Shown piece by piece: positions 7,203-15,824 of a DNA stretch of 31,175 nt. Source of the DNA: Pseudomonadota bacterium. GTDB lineage: Bacteria; Pseudomonadota; Alphaproteobacteria; Rhizobiales; Devosiaceae. The first letter of the stretch is position 1. The number at the start of each line of letters is the position of its first letter. The stretch spans positions 1 to 31,175 of the forward strand of contig JAEYTY010000087.1 of assembly GCA_023433775.1 (NCBI GenBank). Reading direction: 5' to 3'. Both the position numbers and the translations under genes were made by a program. The notes under the pieces were generated by a model that saw only the letters and a list, made by a program, of their open reading frames with translations, ran no database searches and was not told the origin of the DNA.

Positions 7203-7826
7203 ATGCTGACTGCATTCGATGTGGGTGTTGGTGTTCTGGTGCTGATTTCAGCAATCCTGGCCACGGCACGCGGCCTGACCCGTGAAGTTCTGTCGCTGGC
7301 GACCTGGGCTGGTTCCGCCGCCATCGCCATCTACATGTACTTCAATCACCCCGATATCGCTCAGCAATATATCGATGACCCCATGGTGGCGAACGTAGCC
7401 ACGGTCGTCGTCACCTTCATCGTTTCGCTGATCGTGCTGCACCTGCTCACCATGCGCATTGCCGATTTCGTCGTCGACAGCCGCATCGGCCCCATCGACC
7501 GTACACTGGGCTTTGTCTTTGGTGTGCTGCGTGGCGTGCTGATCGCCATTGTCATCACCATTTTCGGTGTCTGGCTGCTGGGCCAGAGCCTGCCGGACTG
7601 GGCGCGCAATTCGCAGTCGTTGCCGCATCTGCAAAATATGGGCGATACGCTCATCTCCATGCTGCCCGAAGGGCTTGAGCAGCAGGTCAACGACATCATC
7701 TCCCGCGATGGCGGCAATCTGATGGAAGACCCCGAGGCGCCTGCTGCGCCGCTCGATGGTGCTCCCGTTGACCCGACGATCGAAGGCACGGTCGATCCGA
7801 CCGAGTCGGCCGACATTCCGGCCTGA
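7203..7826 (+). CDS. cvpA: CvpA family inner-membrane protein
   Basis: 207 residues. The CvpA (colicin V production) family is a small integral membrane protein group linked to envelope integrity and often found just upstream of purF, as here. Four hydrophobic segments are visible at about 3-20, 27-46, 65-85 and 105-125. The first contains the LTAFDVGVGVLVLISAI start and the family pattern ARGLTREVLSLATW follows it. The C-terminal 80 residues are soluble and acidic, ending in Pro/Ala/Asp-rich sequence. The ATG at 7203 is chosen because the first helix begins there; an upstream in-frame ATG at 7122 would add 27 polar residues. Confidence 0.9.
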   Translation: MLTAFDVGVGVLVLISAILATARGLTREVLSLATWAGSAAIAIYMYFNHPDIAQQYIDDPMVANVATVVVTFIVSLIVLHLLTMRIADFVVDSRIGPIDRTLGFVFGVLRGVLIAIVITIFGVWLLGQSLPDWARNSQSLPHLQNMGDTLISMLPEGLEQQVNDIISRDGGNLMEDPEAPAAPLDGAPVDPTIEGTVDPTESADIPA

Positions 7827-7991
7827 TGATTTCCGGGGCGGGAGAAGTGCTTCCGCCTCAATTCAGCCGGTCGCTCATGGCATTGGTGCCGGCAGTGAAA
7901 ATGCGCTATTGGCAGGCCCTGCCCGGCGCCGATCACAGGCGACGAACCACGCGCGGCGCTGAAGACAGCTTTTATTGGTATGGAGACTCTG

Positions 7992-9485
7992 GTGACCCAT
8001 CCGAGCGATCACTCTTTTGATGATCTTGAAGGCGACACACTGCATGAAGAATGCGGTGTGTTTGGCATTTTGGGGCACGAGGACGCTTCGACACTGACGG
8101 CGCTGGGCCTGCACGCGCTCCAGCATCGCGGCCAGGAAGCGGCCGGCATTGTCAGCTTTGATGGCCGCCAGTTCTTCACCGAAAAGCGCATGGGCCTCGT
8201 CGGCGATCACTATACCGACCCTGCCCTGCTGGCCAAGCTGCCCGGCTCCATTTCCATCGGCCACACCCGCTACTCCACCACCGGCGAAGTCGCCCTGCGC
8301 AATGTGCAGCCGCTTTTTGCAGAGCTCGAAGACGGTGGCATCGCCATTGCGCATAATGGCAATTTCACCAATGGCCTGACCCTGCGCCGCCAGATCATCG
8401 CCACCGGCGCCATCTGCCAGTCCACGTCCGATACCGAGGTGGTGCTGCACCTGATTGCCCGCTCGCGCCACTCCTCCACCACCGACCGTTTCATCGACGC
8501 GCTGCGCCAGATGGAGGGCGGCTACGCCATGCTCGCCATGACGCGCACCAAGCTGATTGCCGCGCGCGATCCGGTCGGTATTCGTCCGCTGGTGATGGGC
8601 GATCTCAATGGTAAGCCGATCTTCTGCTCGGAAACCTGTGCCCTCGACATCATTGGCGCCAAATATGTGCGCGATGTCGAAAATGGCGAAGTCATCATCT
8701 GCGAATTGCAGCCCGATGGCTCGATCAGCATCGAGGCGCGCAAGCCCGCCCGCCAGCAGCCCGAGCGGCCGTGCCTGTTCGAATATGTATATTTCGCCCG
8801 CCCCGATTCCCGCGTTTCCGGCCGCAGCGTCTATACGGCGCGCAAGAACATGGGCATCAATCTGGCCAAGGAAGCCCCGGTTGAGGCTGATGTCGTCGTG
8901 CCCGTCCCCGATGGTGGCACGCCTGCGGCCATCGGCTTTGCACAGCAGAGCGGCATTCCCTTCGAGTTGGGCATTATCCGCAATCACTATGTCGGCCGCA
9001 CCTTTATCGAGCCGACCCAGTCCATCCGCGCCTTCGGCGTGCGCCTCAAGCATTCGGCCAATCGCGCCGAAATCGCCGGCAAGCGCGTGGTGCTGATCGA
9101 TGATTCCATCGTGCGCGGCACGACCTCGCTCAAGATCGTGCAGATGATCCGCGACGCCGGCGCGACCGAAGTGCATATCCGCGTCGCCAGCCCGATGATT
9201 TTCCACTCCGATTATTACGGCATCGACACGCCCGATCCGGAAAAACTGCTGGCCAATCAATATGCCGACCTCGAGGCCATGTGCCGGTTCATCGGCGCGG
9301 ATTCGCTGCAATTCCTCTCCATCGACGGGCTCTATCAGGCCGTTGGCGGCGAGAAGCGCAACCCGCAGGCCCCGCAATTCACCGACCACTATTTCACCGG
9401 CGACTATCCGACACAGTTGACCGATCTCAACGGCGACAGCAAAAACTCTCCCAAACGCATGTCGCTGCTCAAGGAAGCCGGCTAA
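7992..9485 (+). CDS. purF: Amidophosphoribosyltransferase
   Basis: 497 residues from the chosen start. PurF makes phosphoribosylamine from PRPP and glutamine, the first committed step of purine synthesis. The N-terminal Ntn-type glutaminase has its nucleophile in EECGVFGI (Cys21), implying removal of a 20-residue propeptide. The PRPP-binding loop VLIDDSIVRGTTS lies in the C-terminal half. The GTG at 7992 is preferred because GGAG (7982-7985) ends 6 bases upstream. An in-frame ATG at 7980, which overlaps that GGAG, has no ribosome binding site. The stop TAA shares one base with the next ATG (9485). Confidence 0.96.
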   Translation: MTHPSDHSFDDLEGDTLHEECGVFGILGHEDASTLTALGLHALQHRGQEAAGIVSFDGRQFFTEKRMGLVGDHYTDPALLAKLPGSISIGHTRYSTTGEVALRNVQPLFAELEDGGIAIAHNGNFTNGLTLRRQIIATGAICQSTSDTEVVLHLIARSRHSSTTDRFIDALRQMEGGYAMLAMTRTKLIAARDPVGIRPLVMGDLNGKPIFCSETCALDIIGAKYVRDVENGEVIICELQPDGSISIEARKPARQQPERPCLFEYVYFARPDSRVSGRSVYTARKNMGINLAKEAPVEADVVVPVPDGGTPAAIGFAQQSGIPFELGIIRNHYVGRTFIEPTQSIRAFGVRLKHSANRAEIAGKRVVLIDDSIVRGTTSLKIVQMIRDAGATEVHIRVASPMIFHSDYYGIDTPDPEKLLANQYADLEAMCRFIGADSLQFLSIDGLYQAVGGEKRNPQAPQFTDHYFTGDYPTQLTDLNGDSKNSPKRMSLLKEAG

Positions 9486-10219
9486 TGACGAAGAAGACTG
9501 AGCTGGCCGGCAAGACCGTCCTGGTCACCGGCGCCTCGCGCGGTATCGGCTATGCCGCCGCGCTCGAGGCTGCCAGCCGTGGCGCCCATGTTATTGCGGT
9601 CGCACGCACAGTGGGCGGGCTCGAAGAACTCGACGACGAAATCCAGAAGCTTGGCTCCTCGACCACTCTTGTGCCGCTCGACCTGCGCGATGGTGAGGCC
9701 ATTGATCGGCTCGGCGCGGCGATTTTTGATCGCTGGGGCGCCCTTGATGGTCTGGTCGCCAATGCCGGCCTGCTCGGCGTGCTGAGCCCCGTGCCCCATA
9801 TCAAGCCCGACGAGTTCGACAAGGTTTTCGCCGTCAATGTTACGGCAAATTACCGCCTGCTGCGCTCGCTCGATCTGCTGCTGCGCCAGTCCGAAGCGGG
9901 CCGCGCCGTCTTTGTGTCCTCCAGTTCCGCCCAGTCGGCCAAGCCCTTCTGGGGCCTTTATTCTGCCAGCAAAGCAGCGCTCGATTCGCTGGTCAAATCC
10001 TATGCGGGCGAGATCGCCCAGACCAATGTGCGGGCCAATCTCTTCTATCCCGGCCAGGTCCGCACCGCCATGCGCGCCAAGGCCATGCCGGGCGAAGATC
10101 CGGAAACCCTGCCCAAGCCATCCGCCATCGCGCCGCAGCTCATCGACATGCTGAGCCCATCGCTCGCCGAAAATGGCCGCCTGTTCAATATCGGTAGCGG
10201 CGGTTTCGAGGACATCTGA
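9485..10219 (+). CDS. Short-chain dehydrogenase/reductase (SDR)
   Basis: 244 residues. This is a classical SDR oxidoreductase with a Rossmann fold. The nucleotide-binding TGASRGIG lies at 15-22, NAG at about 92-94, a serine cluster VSSSSA at about 144-149 and the catalytic YSASK at 159-163 (Tyr159, Lys163). The R after the first beta strand (VAR at about 39-41) suggests NADP(H) preference, which is inference. Substrate is unknown. An SDR gene directly after purF is, as I recall, common in Hyphomicrobiales. The start overlaps the purF stop and the stop overlaps the next ATG (TGATG), so the three genes are coupled. Confidence 0.9.
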   Translation: MTKKTELAGKTVLVTGASRGIGYAAALEAASRGAHVIAVARTVGGLEELDDEIQKLGSSTTLVPLDLRDGEAIDRLGAAIFDRWGALDGLVANAGLLGVLSPVPHIKPDEFDKVFAVNVTANYRLLRSLDLLLRQSEAGRAVFVSSSSAQSAKPFWGLYSASKAALDSLVKSYAGEIAQTNVRANLFYPGQVRTAMRAKAMPGEDPETLPKPSAIAPQLIDMLSPSLAENGRLFNIGSGGFEDI

Positions 10220-10818
10220 TGGTCGAATTACGGCCCTATCGCCCGGCCGACCTTGCAGCGCTTTACGACATCTGCCTGCGCACGGCAGAATCGGGTGACG
10301 ACGCCACCGCCCTTTACAACGACCCCAAGGCCATCGGCCATATCTATGCCGGCCCCTATGCCGCGCTGCAGCCGGAACAGGTCATTGTCGTAGAGGACGA
10401 TGCGGGTCTGGCCGGTTATATCGTCGGCACATTCGATACCGACGCCTTTGCCGCTAAAAAGGAACGCGACTGGTGGCCCGCCCTGCGCGACCAATATGCC
10501 CATATTGATGCGACCAATTACACCGAGCGGGACCTGGCGCGGATTGCCGCCATGCGAGTGCCCGAGCACAGCCCGCCGGACATCGTGGCCGCCTACCCGG
10601 CCCATATTCATATGAACCTGCTGCCCCGCCTGCGGGGGCAGCGTCTTGGCACTGCCCTCCTCACGCGCTGGATCGAAGCGGCGCGCGATGCTGGCGTCAC
10701 AGGCATTCACCTCGGCGCCAATGCGGCCAACACGGGCGGCATCGCCTTCTGGCAGCGCAGCGGCTTTGCCCCGCTCGGGATCATTGGCCGCGCCGCCTGG
10801 TTCGGTATGGCACTCTAG
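10219..10818 (+). CDS. GNAT family N-acetyltransferase
   Basis: 199 residues. The N-terminus MVELRPYRPADLAALYDIC and the acetyl-CoA binding motif RGQRLGTALL (about 136-145) mark a GCN5-related acetyltransferase. A C-terminal half with LGANAANTGGIAFWQRSGF supports this. A long central insert containing DWWPALRDQYAH and then AAYPAHIHMNLLP resembles bacterial relatives of the acetyltransferase-like domain of O-GlcNAcases. That narrower link is tentative, and the acceptor is unknown. It overlaps the SDR stop by one base and is the last gene of the purF-SDR-GNAT run. It converges on the - strand gene ending at 10830, with no terminator visible in the gap. Confidence 0.87.
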   Translation: MVELRPYRPADLAALYDICLRTAESGDDATALYNDPKAIGHIYAGPYAALQPEQVIVVEDDAGLAGYIVGTFDTDAFAAKKERDWWPALRDQYAHIDATNYTERDLARIAAMRVPEHSPPDIVAAYPAHIHMNLLPRLRGQRLGTALLTRWIEAARDAGVTGIHLGANAANTGGIAFWQRSGFAPLGIIGRAAWFGMAL

Positions 10819-10829
10819 GTTGTGTCGCT

Positions 10830-12116
10830 TTAGCTTGGCACCACTAGCGGCGACACCAGCACTTTGTCGATGCGGTGTCCGTCGAGATCGATCACCTCGA
10901 AGCGCCACCCGTCATATTCGAAGCTTTCGCCGACCGCCGGCAGATGGTTGAGCTGGGACAGGACCAGCCCGGCCAGCGTTTCAAAGCGGGCGTCCTTGGG
11001 CACGGTGATCTTGAAGCGCTCGCGCACGTCGTCCACCGGCATCCAGCCGGCCACCAGCCATGAGCCGTCGGCCCGCTGGGTCAGCGCCGCCTCGTCCCCC
11101 GTTTCATCGCCATAAATGCCGGTAATCACCTCCAGCACATCGCCATAGGTGATGATGCCTTCGAAATGGCCGTATTCGTCCACAACCAGCGCCATCTGGT
11201 TTCCCGATTTGCGGATGGTTTCGATCACGTCGAGCGCTTCGGCATGTTCCATCACCACGGGAACAGGCTTGACCAGTTTGCGCAGGTCGGGCCGGCGCCC
11301 GGCGGCCAGGTCGGGCAGCAGGTCAGCCAGAGCCACCACGCCCAAAATCGAATCGGCGTCGCCCTCCTGTGCCAGCACCTTGGAATGGCTGGTGCCCATG
11401 ATGATTTTGAGATTGTCCTCATAGCTATCGGCCACATCAATGGCGACAACATCGGGGCGCGGTGTCATCAGGCCGCGCGCCGAACGATCAGCCAGCCGCA
11501 TCACACCCGAAATCATCGAGTGCTCCTCGTGTTCGAACACACCGGCTGACGTCGCCTCGGCGATAATGCTGCGCACCTCTTCTTCGGTCACGGTTTCGCC
11601 GCTCTCGCCTGACTGGCCCAGCAGGCGCAGCACCAGCTTGCCCGAAATATCGAGCAGCCAGACAATCGGCGTGCCCACCAGCGCCAGGATTTGCATGGGC
11701 CGGGCGACGCGCGAGGCAATCAGTTCTGGATTGCGCAGGGCCACCTGCTTGGGCACCAGTTCGCCCAGGATCAGCGAGCCATAGGTAATCAAAACAACCA
11801 CGAGGCCAACGCCGCCGACATCGGCGATATTGCTGGGCACACCGACGGCGCGCAGCCATTCGCTGAGGCGCAGGCCGAGCGTCGCGCCCGAAAAGGCGCC
11901 CGAGAGAATGCCGACCAGCGTAATGCCGATCTGGACTGAGGAAAGGAATTTTCCCGGGTCTTCGGCCAGGGTCAGCGCAGTGGCCGCGCCGTTATTGCCC
12001 TGTTCGGCCAACACTTTGAGGCGAGCGGGTCGGGCAGAAACGACGGCGAGTTCGGACATCGCGAGCGCGCCGTTGACAAGAATGAGAACGACGACAATCA
12101 GAATTTCGGTAAGCAA
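10830..12116 (-). CDS. CNNM/CorC-type membrane protein with CBS pair (hemolysin family)
   Basis: About 428 residues. An N-terminal CNNM transmembrane domain begins LLTEILIVVVLILVNG and continues MSELAVVSARPARL. It has further hydrophobic segments at about 55-80, 95-115 and 125-150. A paired CBS module follows (about 195-330, GLMTPRPDVVAIDV to GIITYGDVLEVITG), then a C-terminal CorC_HlyC domain ending HRIDKVLVSPLV. Such proteins are linked to magnesium/cobalt efflux or resistance; the older hemolysin name is misleading. The start is uncertain. A TTG at 12116 begins at the usual family N-terminus, while another TTG at 12146 adds 10 residues; neither has a clear ribosome binding site. It lies downstream of der on the same strand. 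Confidence 0.88.
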   Translation of the reverse strand: MLTEILIVVVLILVNGALAMSELAVVSARPARLKVLAEQGNNGAATALTLAEDPGKFLSSVQIGITLVGILSGAFSGATLGLRLSEWLRAVGVPSNIADVGGVGLVVVLITYGSLILGELVPKQVALRNPELIASRVARPMQILALVGTPIVWLLDISGKLVLRLLGQSGESGETVTEEEVRSIIAEATSAGVFEHEEHSMISGVMRLADRSARGLMTPRPDVVAIDVADSYEDNLKIIMGTSHSKVLAQEGDADSILGVVALADLLPDLAAGRRPDLRKLVKPVPVVMEHAEALDVIETIRKSGNQMALVVDEYGHFEGIITYGDVLEVITGIYGDETGDEAALTQRADGSWLVAGWMPVDDVRERFKITVPKDARFETLAGLVLSQLNHLPAVGESFEYDGWRFEVIDLDGHRIDKVLVSPLVVPS

Positions 12117-12163
12117 TGGAGTGACAGGCTGGCACGCCGCAGCCAATGGCGGGGTGCTATGAC

Positions 12164-12197
12164 GCGGCCACTATAACATGGCCGCTCCACCTGAACA
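12164..12197 (-). promoter_or_regulatory. Candidate promoter with flanking inverted repeat, upstream of the CNNM gene
   Basis: Read on the - strand, TATAGT (12175-12170) is a good -10 box, and a poor -35 TGTTCA (12197-12192) lies 16 bases upstream. The -10 box sits inside the loop of a perfect inverted repeat: GCGGCC (12164-12169) and GGCCGC (12180-12185). That could be an operator. Confidence 0.3.
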
Positions 12198-12229
12198 GGG
12201 CATCGTCGCCGCAGGCCGAAGCCAGCCGG

Positions 12230-13690
12230 TTAGCCGATCTTGCGCTTGCCCTTGTCGTCATAGGGATTCTTGCTGCCGCCACGGATCCAGAGCCGGATCG
12301 GCGTGCCGGGCATGTCAAAGGCCTCGCGCAATCCATTGACCAGATAGCGCTGATAGGATGTCGGCACCGCTTCGGGGCGCGAGGCGAAGATGATGAAGCT
12401 CGGCGGTCGCGTCTTGGCCTGCGTCATGTAGCGCAGCTTGAGCCGGCGCCCGGAAACCGCCGGTGGCGGATGCCCCTCGACCATGCCGGCCAGCCAGCGA
12501 TTAAGCCGCGCCGTCGACACATGGGCGTTCCAGCTCCGCTCAATGTCGAAAATCGCGGCCATCAGCTTGTCGATATTGCGCCCGGTCAGCCCCGACAGGG
12601 TCACCAGCGGCACGCCGCGCAATTGCGGTAGCAGCCGTTCACAGGCTTCGCGCAGTTCGGTCAGCGCCTTGCCCTTGTCCTCGATCAGGTCCCACTTGTT
12701 GAGCGCAATGACCATGGCCCGGCCCTCGCGCTCGACGAGGTCCGCCAGCGCCAGATCCTGCTTCTCGAATGGCACCGTGGCATCGAGCAGCAGCACGACC
12801 ACTTCGGCATATTGGATCGAGCGCAGGCTGTCGCCCACGGCCAGTTTTTCGAGTTTTTCGGTTACGCGGGAGCGGCGGCGGATACCGGCGGTATCAACCA
12901 GATTGACCGTGCGCCCTTCCCATTCCCAGGGCACCAGAATGCTGTCGCGCGTAATGCCGGCCTCGGGGCCGACCAGCACGCGGTCCTCGCCCACCATGCG
13001 GTTGACCAGCGTGGACTTGCCGGCATTGGGCCGCCCGACAATCGCGACGTTGAGATAGCGGCGCGGGTTCCAGCGCAGCGTCGCCTCGTCGCCCTCGCCT
13101 TCGAGCATGTCGGGGGTGATATCGACATCGACCTCGGGCATGAAATCGAGGTCGGCAGCGCCGGCGGCCTCTTCTTCGCTCTTGGCGGCTTCGGCCTTGT
13201 CGATGGCCGCCGAGACGATGGAATAGAGTTCGGCAAGGCCCAGCCCATGCTCGGCCGAGAGCGCGATGGCTTCGCCGAAGCCGAGCTTGAACGCCTCGAC
13301 CAGCCCCGCTTCCGCCGAGCTGCTTTCCGCCTTGTTGCCCACCAGATGCACAGTCTTGCCGGCTTTGCGCAAAACCTGCGCAAAACGCTGGTCGAGCGGC
13401 ACCACGCCGGCGCGGGCGTCGATCATGAACAGAATGACATCGGCTTCGCGGATGGCGAGCTCGGTCTGCTGGCGCATCCGGTCTTCGAGGCTGCCGTCCT
13501 TGACGTCCTCATAGCCCGCCGTATCGAGAATACGGAAGGTGAGGTCGGCAATGCGGCCCTCGGCCTCGCGGCGGTCGCGCGTCACGCCGGGCGTGTCATC
13601 GACCAGCGCAATCTTGCGGCCCACCAGCCGGTTGAACAGCGTGGACTTGCCAACATTGGGTCGACCGACAATAGCAACAGTGACGGTCAT
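12230..13690 (-). CDS. der: Ribosome biogenesis GTPase Der (EngA)
   Basis: 486 residues. Der is an essential double GTPase that helps mature the 50S subunit. The first G domain starts TVTVAIVGRPNVGKSTLFNR, with DDTPGVTRDRR and DTAGYED. A linker rich in Ala and Glu (about 165-205, EEEAAGAADLDFMPEVDVDI) is longer than usual. The second G domain begins VAIVGRPNAGKSTLVNR and carries DTAGIRRR and NKWDL. The C-terminal KH-like domain includes TRPPSFIIFASRPE. AAGGA lies about 10 bases before the ATG at 13690. It is 34 bases downstream of the YfgM-like gene; bamB, often found between these two, is absent. Confidence 0.97.
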   Translation of the reverse strand: MTVTVAIVGRPNVGKSTLFNRLVGRKIALVDDTPGVTRDRREAEGRIADLTFRILDTAGYEDVKDGSLEDRMRQQTELAIREADVILFMIDARAGVVPLDQRFAQVLRKAGKTVHLVGNKAESSSAEAGLVEAFKLGFGEAIALSAEHGLGLAELYSIVSAAIDKAEAAKSEEEAAGAADLDFMPEVDVDITPDMLEGEGDEATLRWNPRRYLNVAIVGRPNAGKSTLVNRMVGEDRVLVGPEAGITRDSILVPWEWEGRTVNLVDTAGIRRRSRVTEKLEKLAVGDSLRSIQYAEVVVLLLDATVPFEKQDLALADLVEREGRAMVIALNKWDLIEDKGKALTELREACERLLPQLRGVPLVTLSGLTGRNIDKLMAAIFDIERSWNAHVSTARLNRWLAGMVEGHPPPAVSGRRLKLRYMTQAKTRPPSFIIFASRPEAVPTSYQRYLVNGLREAFDMPGTPIRLWIRGGSKNPYDDKGKRKIG

Positions 13691-13724
13691 GGCCGCATCA
13701 TTCCTTCAAAGGGCAGTCGCGCGC

Positions 13725-14468
13725 TTACTCAGCCGCAGGTGCGGCATCATCGCCCTGCACGATGGCGTCGATGACGTCCGCCGCCGCGTCAGGGCTGGCT
13801 TCGCCAGTGGCGAATGTCCCCTCGGACAACATCTGCGCCAGATAGAACGCCATCCGGTTGCGCACCTGGCTCGAGGCCAGCGGGTCATTGATCACGCCTT
13901 CAAAGCTGGCCTGAGCGGCTTCGGCATTGCCCGCCTTATACTGGGCAAGGCCGAGCAGTTCGCCCGCCACGCGGCGCATCGGATTGCCCGCTTCGGCAAT
14001 GGTGCCGACGCGCGCTTCCACATCGGCCAGCGTGCCATTGTCGACGAGAATGCTGGCAGCCAGCACCAGCGCCAGCTCGCGCAGGCGGACATTGGATTGG
14101 CTATTGGCCAGCGCGTCATAGGCGGCCACGGCACCCGCAGTGTCGCCAGACTGCGCCAGCAGCCGCGCCTTGCGGAATTCGGCCAGCACGGGATAGCCGC
14201 CCGAGCCATTGGCTGCGACTTCATCAAGCTGTGCCTGCGCGCCTTCAAGGTCGCCTGCGGCTGCCAGATCGAGCGCGGAATAGAACTCTTCGGAAGCCGA
14301 CGCCGACCGGCTGTTGGAATACCAGGACCAGCCCTCATTGATCGCGACCAGCGCGACAATGGCGACAGCAGCGCCGATGACGAAGGGGGCAAAGCGGCGC
14401 CACAGGGCACGCATACGGTCGGAGCGGAGCTCCTCGTCAACTTCGCGGAAAATATTGTCCTGGGACAT
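13725..14468 (-). CDS. Tetratricopeptide repeat membrane protein (YfgM-like)
   Basis: 247 residues. It has a short cytoplasmic N-terminus (MSQDNIFREVDEELRSDRM), one transmembrane helix at about 27-47 and a helical TPR-like periplasmic domain. Its Ala-rich repeats include LDLAAAGDLEGAQAQLDEV and LAQSGDTAGAVAAYDAL. This matches the ancillary SecYEG subunit YfgM family, which works with periplasmic chaperones and is typically encoded next to der. The ATG at 14468 is chosen because the family N-terminus begins there; the frame stays open upstream, but those residues are not family-like. Probably the first gene of a - strand unit with der and perhaps the CNNM gene. Confidence 0.82.
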   Translation of the reverse strand: MSQDNIFREVDEELRSDRMRALWRRFAPFVIGAAVAIVALVAINEGWSWYSNSRSASASEEFYSALDLAAAGDLEGAQAQLDEVAANGSGGYPVLAEFRKARLLAQSGDTAGAVAAYDALANSQSNVRLRELALVLAASILVDNGTLADVEARVGTIAEAGNPMRRVAGELLGLAQYKAGNAEAAQASFEGVINDPLASSQVRNRMAFYLAQMLSEGTFATGEASPDAAADVIDAIVQGDDAAPAAE

Positions 14469-14655
14469 GGCAGGCCTGACTGGTTCTGGAAGTGGCGCAG
14501 CTTTATCACGCAGCCCGGCGAATGCAAACCGCGTCTGCCCTCCCCCGAACATGACCTGCTACAAAAGGCATGGTGGCGTCCGCTGGCGATCTACGCTCAG
14601 TTCATACCCGCCTGCCGGACCCTTTCCCCAACCGGATTCAATCCCATCAGTTAAA

Positions 14656-14684
14656 TTGACATCCTAAAGGATAGTTTATAGGAC
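14656..14684 (+). promoter_or_regulatory. Candidate TRAP operon promoter with overlapping palindrome
   Basis: This lies in the 331-base gap 14469-14799 between the divergent YfgM-like and dctP genes. TTGACA (14656-14661) is a perfect -35 box. Possible -10 boxes are TATAGG (14677-14682, spacer 15) or TAGGAC (14679-14684, spacer 17). The palindrome ATCCT-AA-AGGAT (14661-14672) starts in the -35 box, and TCCTA/TAGGA (14662-14666 and 14679-14683) gives a wider dyad. Repressor control is likely but the regulator is not in this window. The rest of the gap shows no gene; a 94-codon frame from 14688 is rejected. Upstream bases 14469-14640 show nothing clear. Confidence 0.45.
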
Positions 14685-14799
14685 TTTATGAAGGAGGAGG
14701 GCTTCCCCGACGCAGCGTCGCGCAGAATTGTCACTGTGCACAGGGCCGGTTCGGTGGGCAGTCTCTCCATAAAATGGCATGTCCCATGGGAGAAACAGA

Positions 14800-15822
14800 A
14801 TGAAAAAGCTAATGACCATCACCGGCGCCAGCGCCATTGCCGCGGTCACCTTCGGCCTCAACGGCGCTGCCCTGGCCCAGGAGATCCAGCTGCGCTTTGC
14901 CGATCAACTGCCCCTGACCCATATTGCGTCCGCCGCTGGCAATCAGCCTTTCATGGAGCAGGTCGAAGCTGAAACCGATGGTCGCGTGACGTTCAGGCAT
15001 TTTCCGGCCGAGCAGCTCGCCAAGGGTGCATCCATGCTCGACACCGTTCAGAACGGCGTCTCCGAAATCGCCTTCGTTGGTGTTTCCTATGTGAGCGACC
15101 GGCTTCCCCTCACCGGTGCGGTGGAGCTCCCGGGCCTGTTTGACAACGTCATCGACGGCCATGCGGCGTTTGAAGCGCTCGTGCGCAACGAACTGGCCGA
15201 CACATTCGAACAGGCTGGCCTCAAGCCGCTCTGGACCATGACCACCCCGCCCTACCAGCTTATGCTGCGCCAGTCCGAGCCCATTGAAGGCCTTGCTGAT
15301 CTCTCCGGCCAGCAGCTTCGTGTTGCCGGCGCGACCGGCCAGCTGGTTGCCGCTGCCCTTGGTGCAACGCCGGCGACCATCCCGACGGCGGACCTCTATC
15401 AGTCCCTTGAGCGCGGCATTGTCGATGGCTCGCTTTATACCCTCTCGGCCATGCGGTCCTATACGCTTCAGGAAGTGACCCAGAGCTACACGACAAACGC
15501 CAAGCTTGGCGGCGTTGCATTCATTGCCTTCATGAACCTGAACACCTGGAACAGCCTGCCCGCCGACGTCCAGGAGGTTATCGAGCGTGTCGGTCTGGAA
15601 ACCGGCGTGAACCTTGCTCAGGCGATCGACGTCACCGAAGTCGAAACCGTCACCTTCCTCGAGGAAATGGGCAAGACCGTTTACCCGCTGTCCGCTGAAA
15701 CCGTCGCCGAGTTTGATGCCGCGCTCGCCACGGTTCAGGATGAATGGGCACGTCAGATGGCAGAGCGTAATCTGCCGGGCCAGGAAATGCTTGATGCGTT
15801 TGCCGCCTACCTCGCCGAGTAA
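14800..15822 (+). CDS. TRAP transporter substrate-binding protein (DctP family)
   Basis: 340 residues. This is the periplasmic receptor of a tripartite ATP-independent transporter. A Sec signal peptide runs MKKLMTITGASA through about residue 26, with a cleavage site after AALA and a mature start QEIQLRF. The solute-binding fold shows the ligand-arginine region GQQLRVAGATGQ, followed by ATIPTADLYQSLERGIVDG. TRAP ligands are usually carboxylates and related organic acids, but the exact substrate is not readable. The ATG at 14800 has GGAG 7 bases upstream; an in-frame ATG at 14779 lacks this. dctQ follows after 2 bases. Confidence 0.93.
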   Translation: MKKLMTITGASAIAAVTFGLNGAALAQEIQLRFADQLPLTHIASAAGNQPFMEQVEAETDGRVTFRHFPAEQLAKGASMLDTVQNGVSEIAFVGVSYVSDRLPLTGAVELPGLFDNVIDGHAAFEALVRNELADTFEQAGLKPLWTMTTPPYQLMLRQSEPIEGLADLSGQQLRVAGATGQLVAAALGATPATIPTADLYQSLERGIVDGSLYTLSAMRSYTLQEVTQSYTTNAKLGGVAFIAFMNLNTWNSLPADVQEVIERVGLETGVNLAQAIDVTEVETVTFLEEMGKTVYPLSAETVAEFDAALATVQDEWARQMAERNLPGQEMLDAFAAYLAE

Positions 15823-15824
15823 TC

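Noticed and set aside
7827..7991. Possible purF promoter or purine regulator site
   Set aside because: TTGGTG/TATTGG at 18-base spacing and a GGCAG/CTGCC dyad (7911-7923) are present, but both are too weak to call.
7875..9389. 504-codon - strand frame opposite purF
   Set aside because: It is a shadow of purF in the antisense frame, with no motif and no ribosome binding site noticed.
9281..9484. Upstream extension of the SDR frame into purF
   Set aside because: It overlaps conserved purF C-terminal coding. The SDR fold begins after the ATG at 9485, which overlaps the purF stop.
14688..14972. 94-codon + strand frame after the TRAP promoter (possible leader peptide)
   Set aside because: It runs into dctP in another frame, has no recognisable sequence and its start lies almost on the proposed promoter. 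Coding is unlikely.
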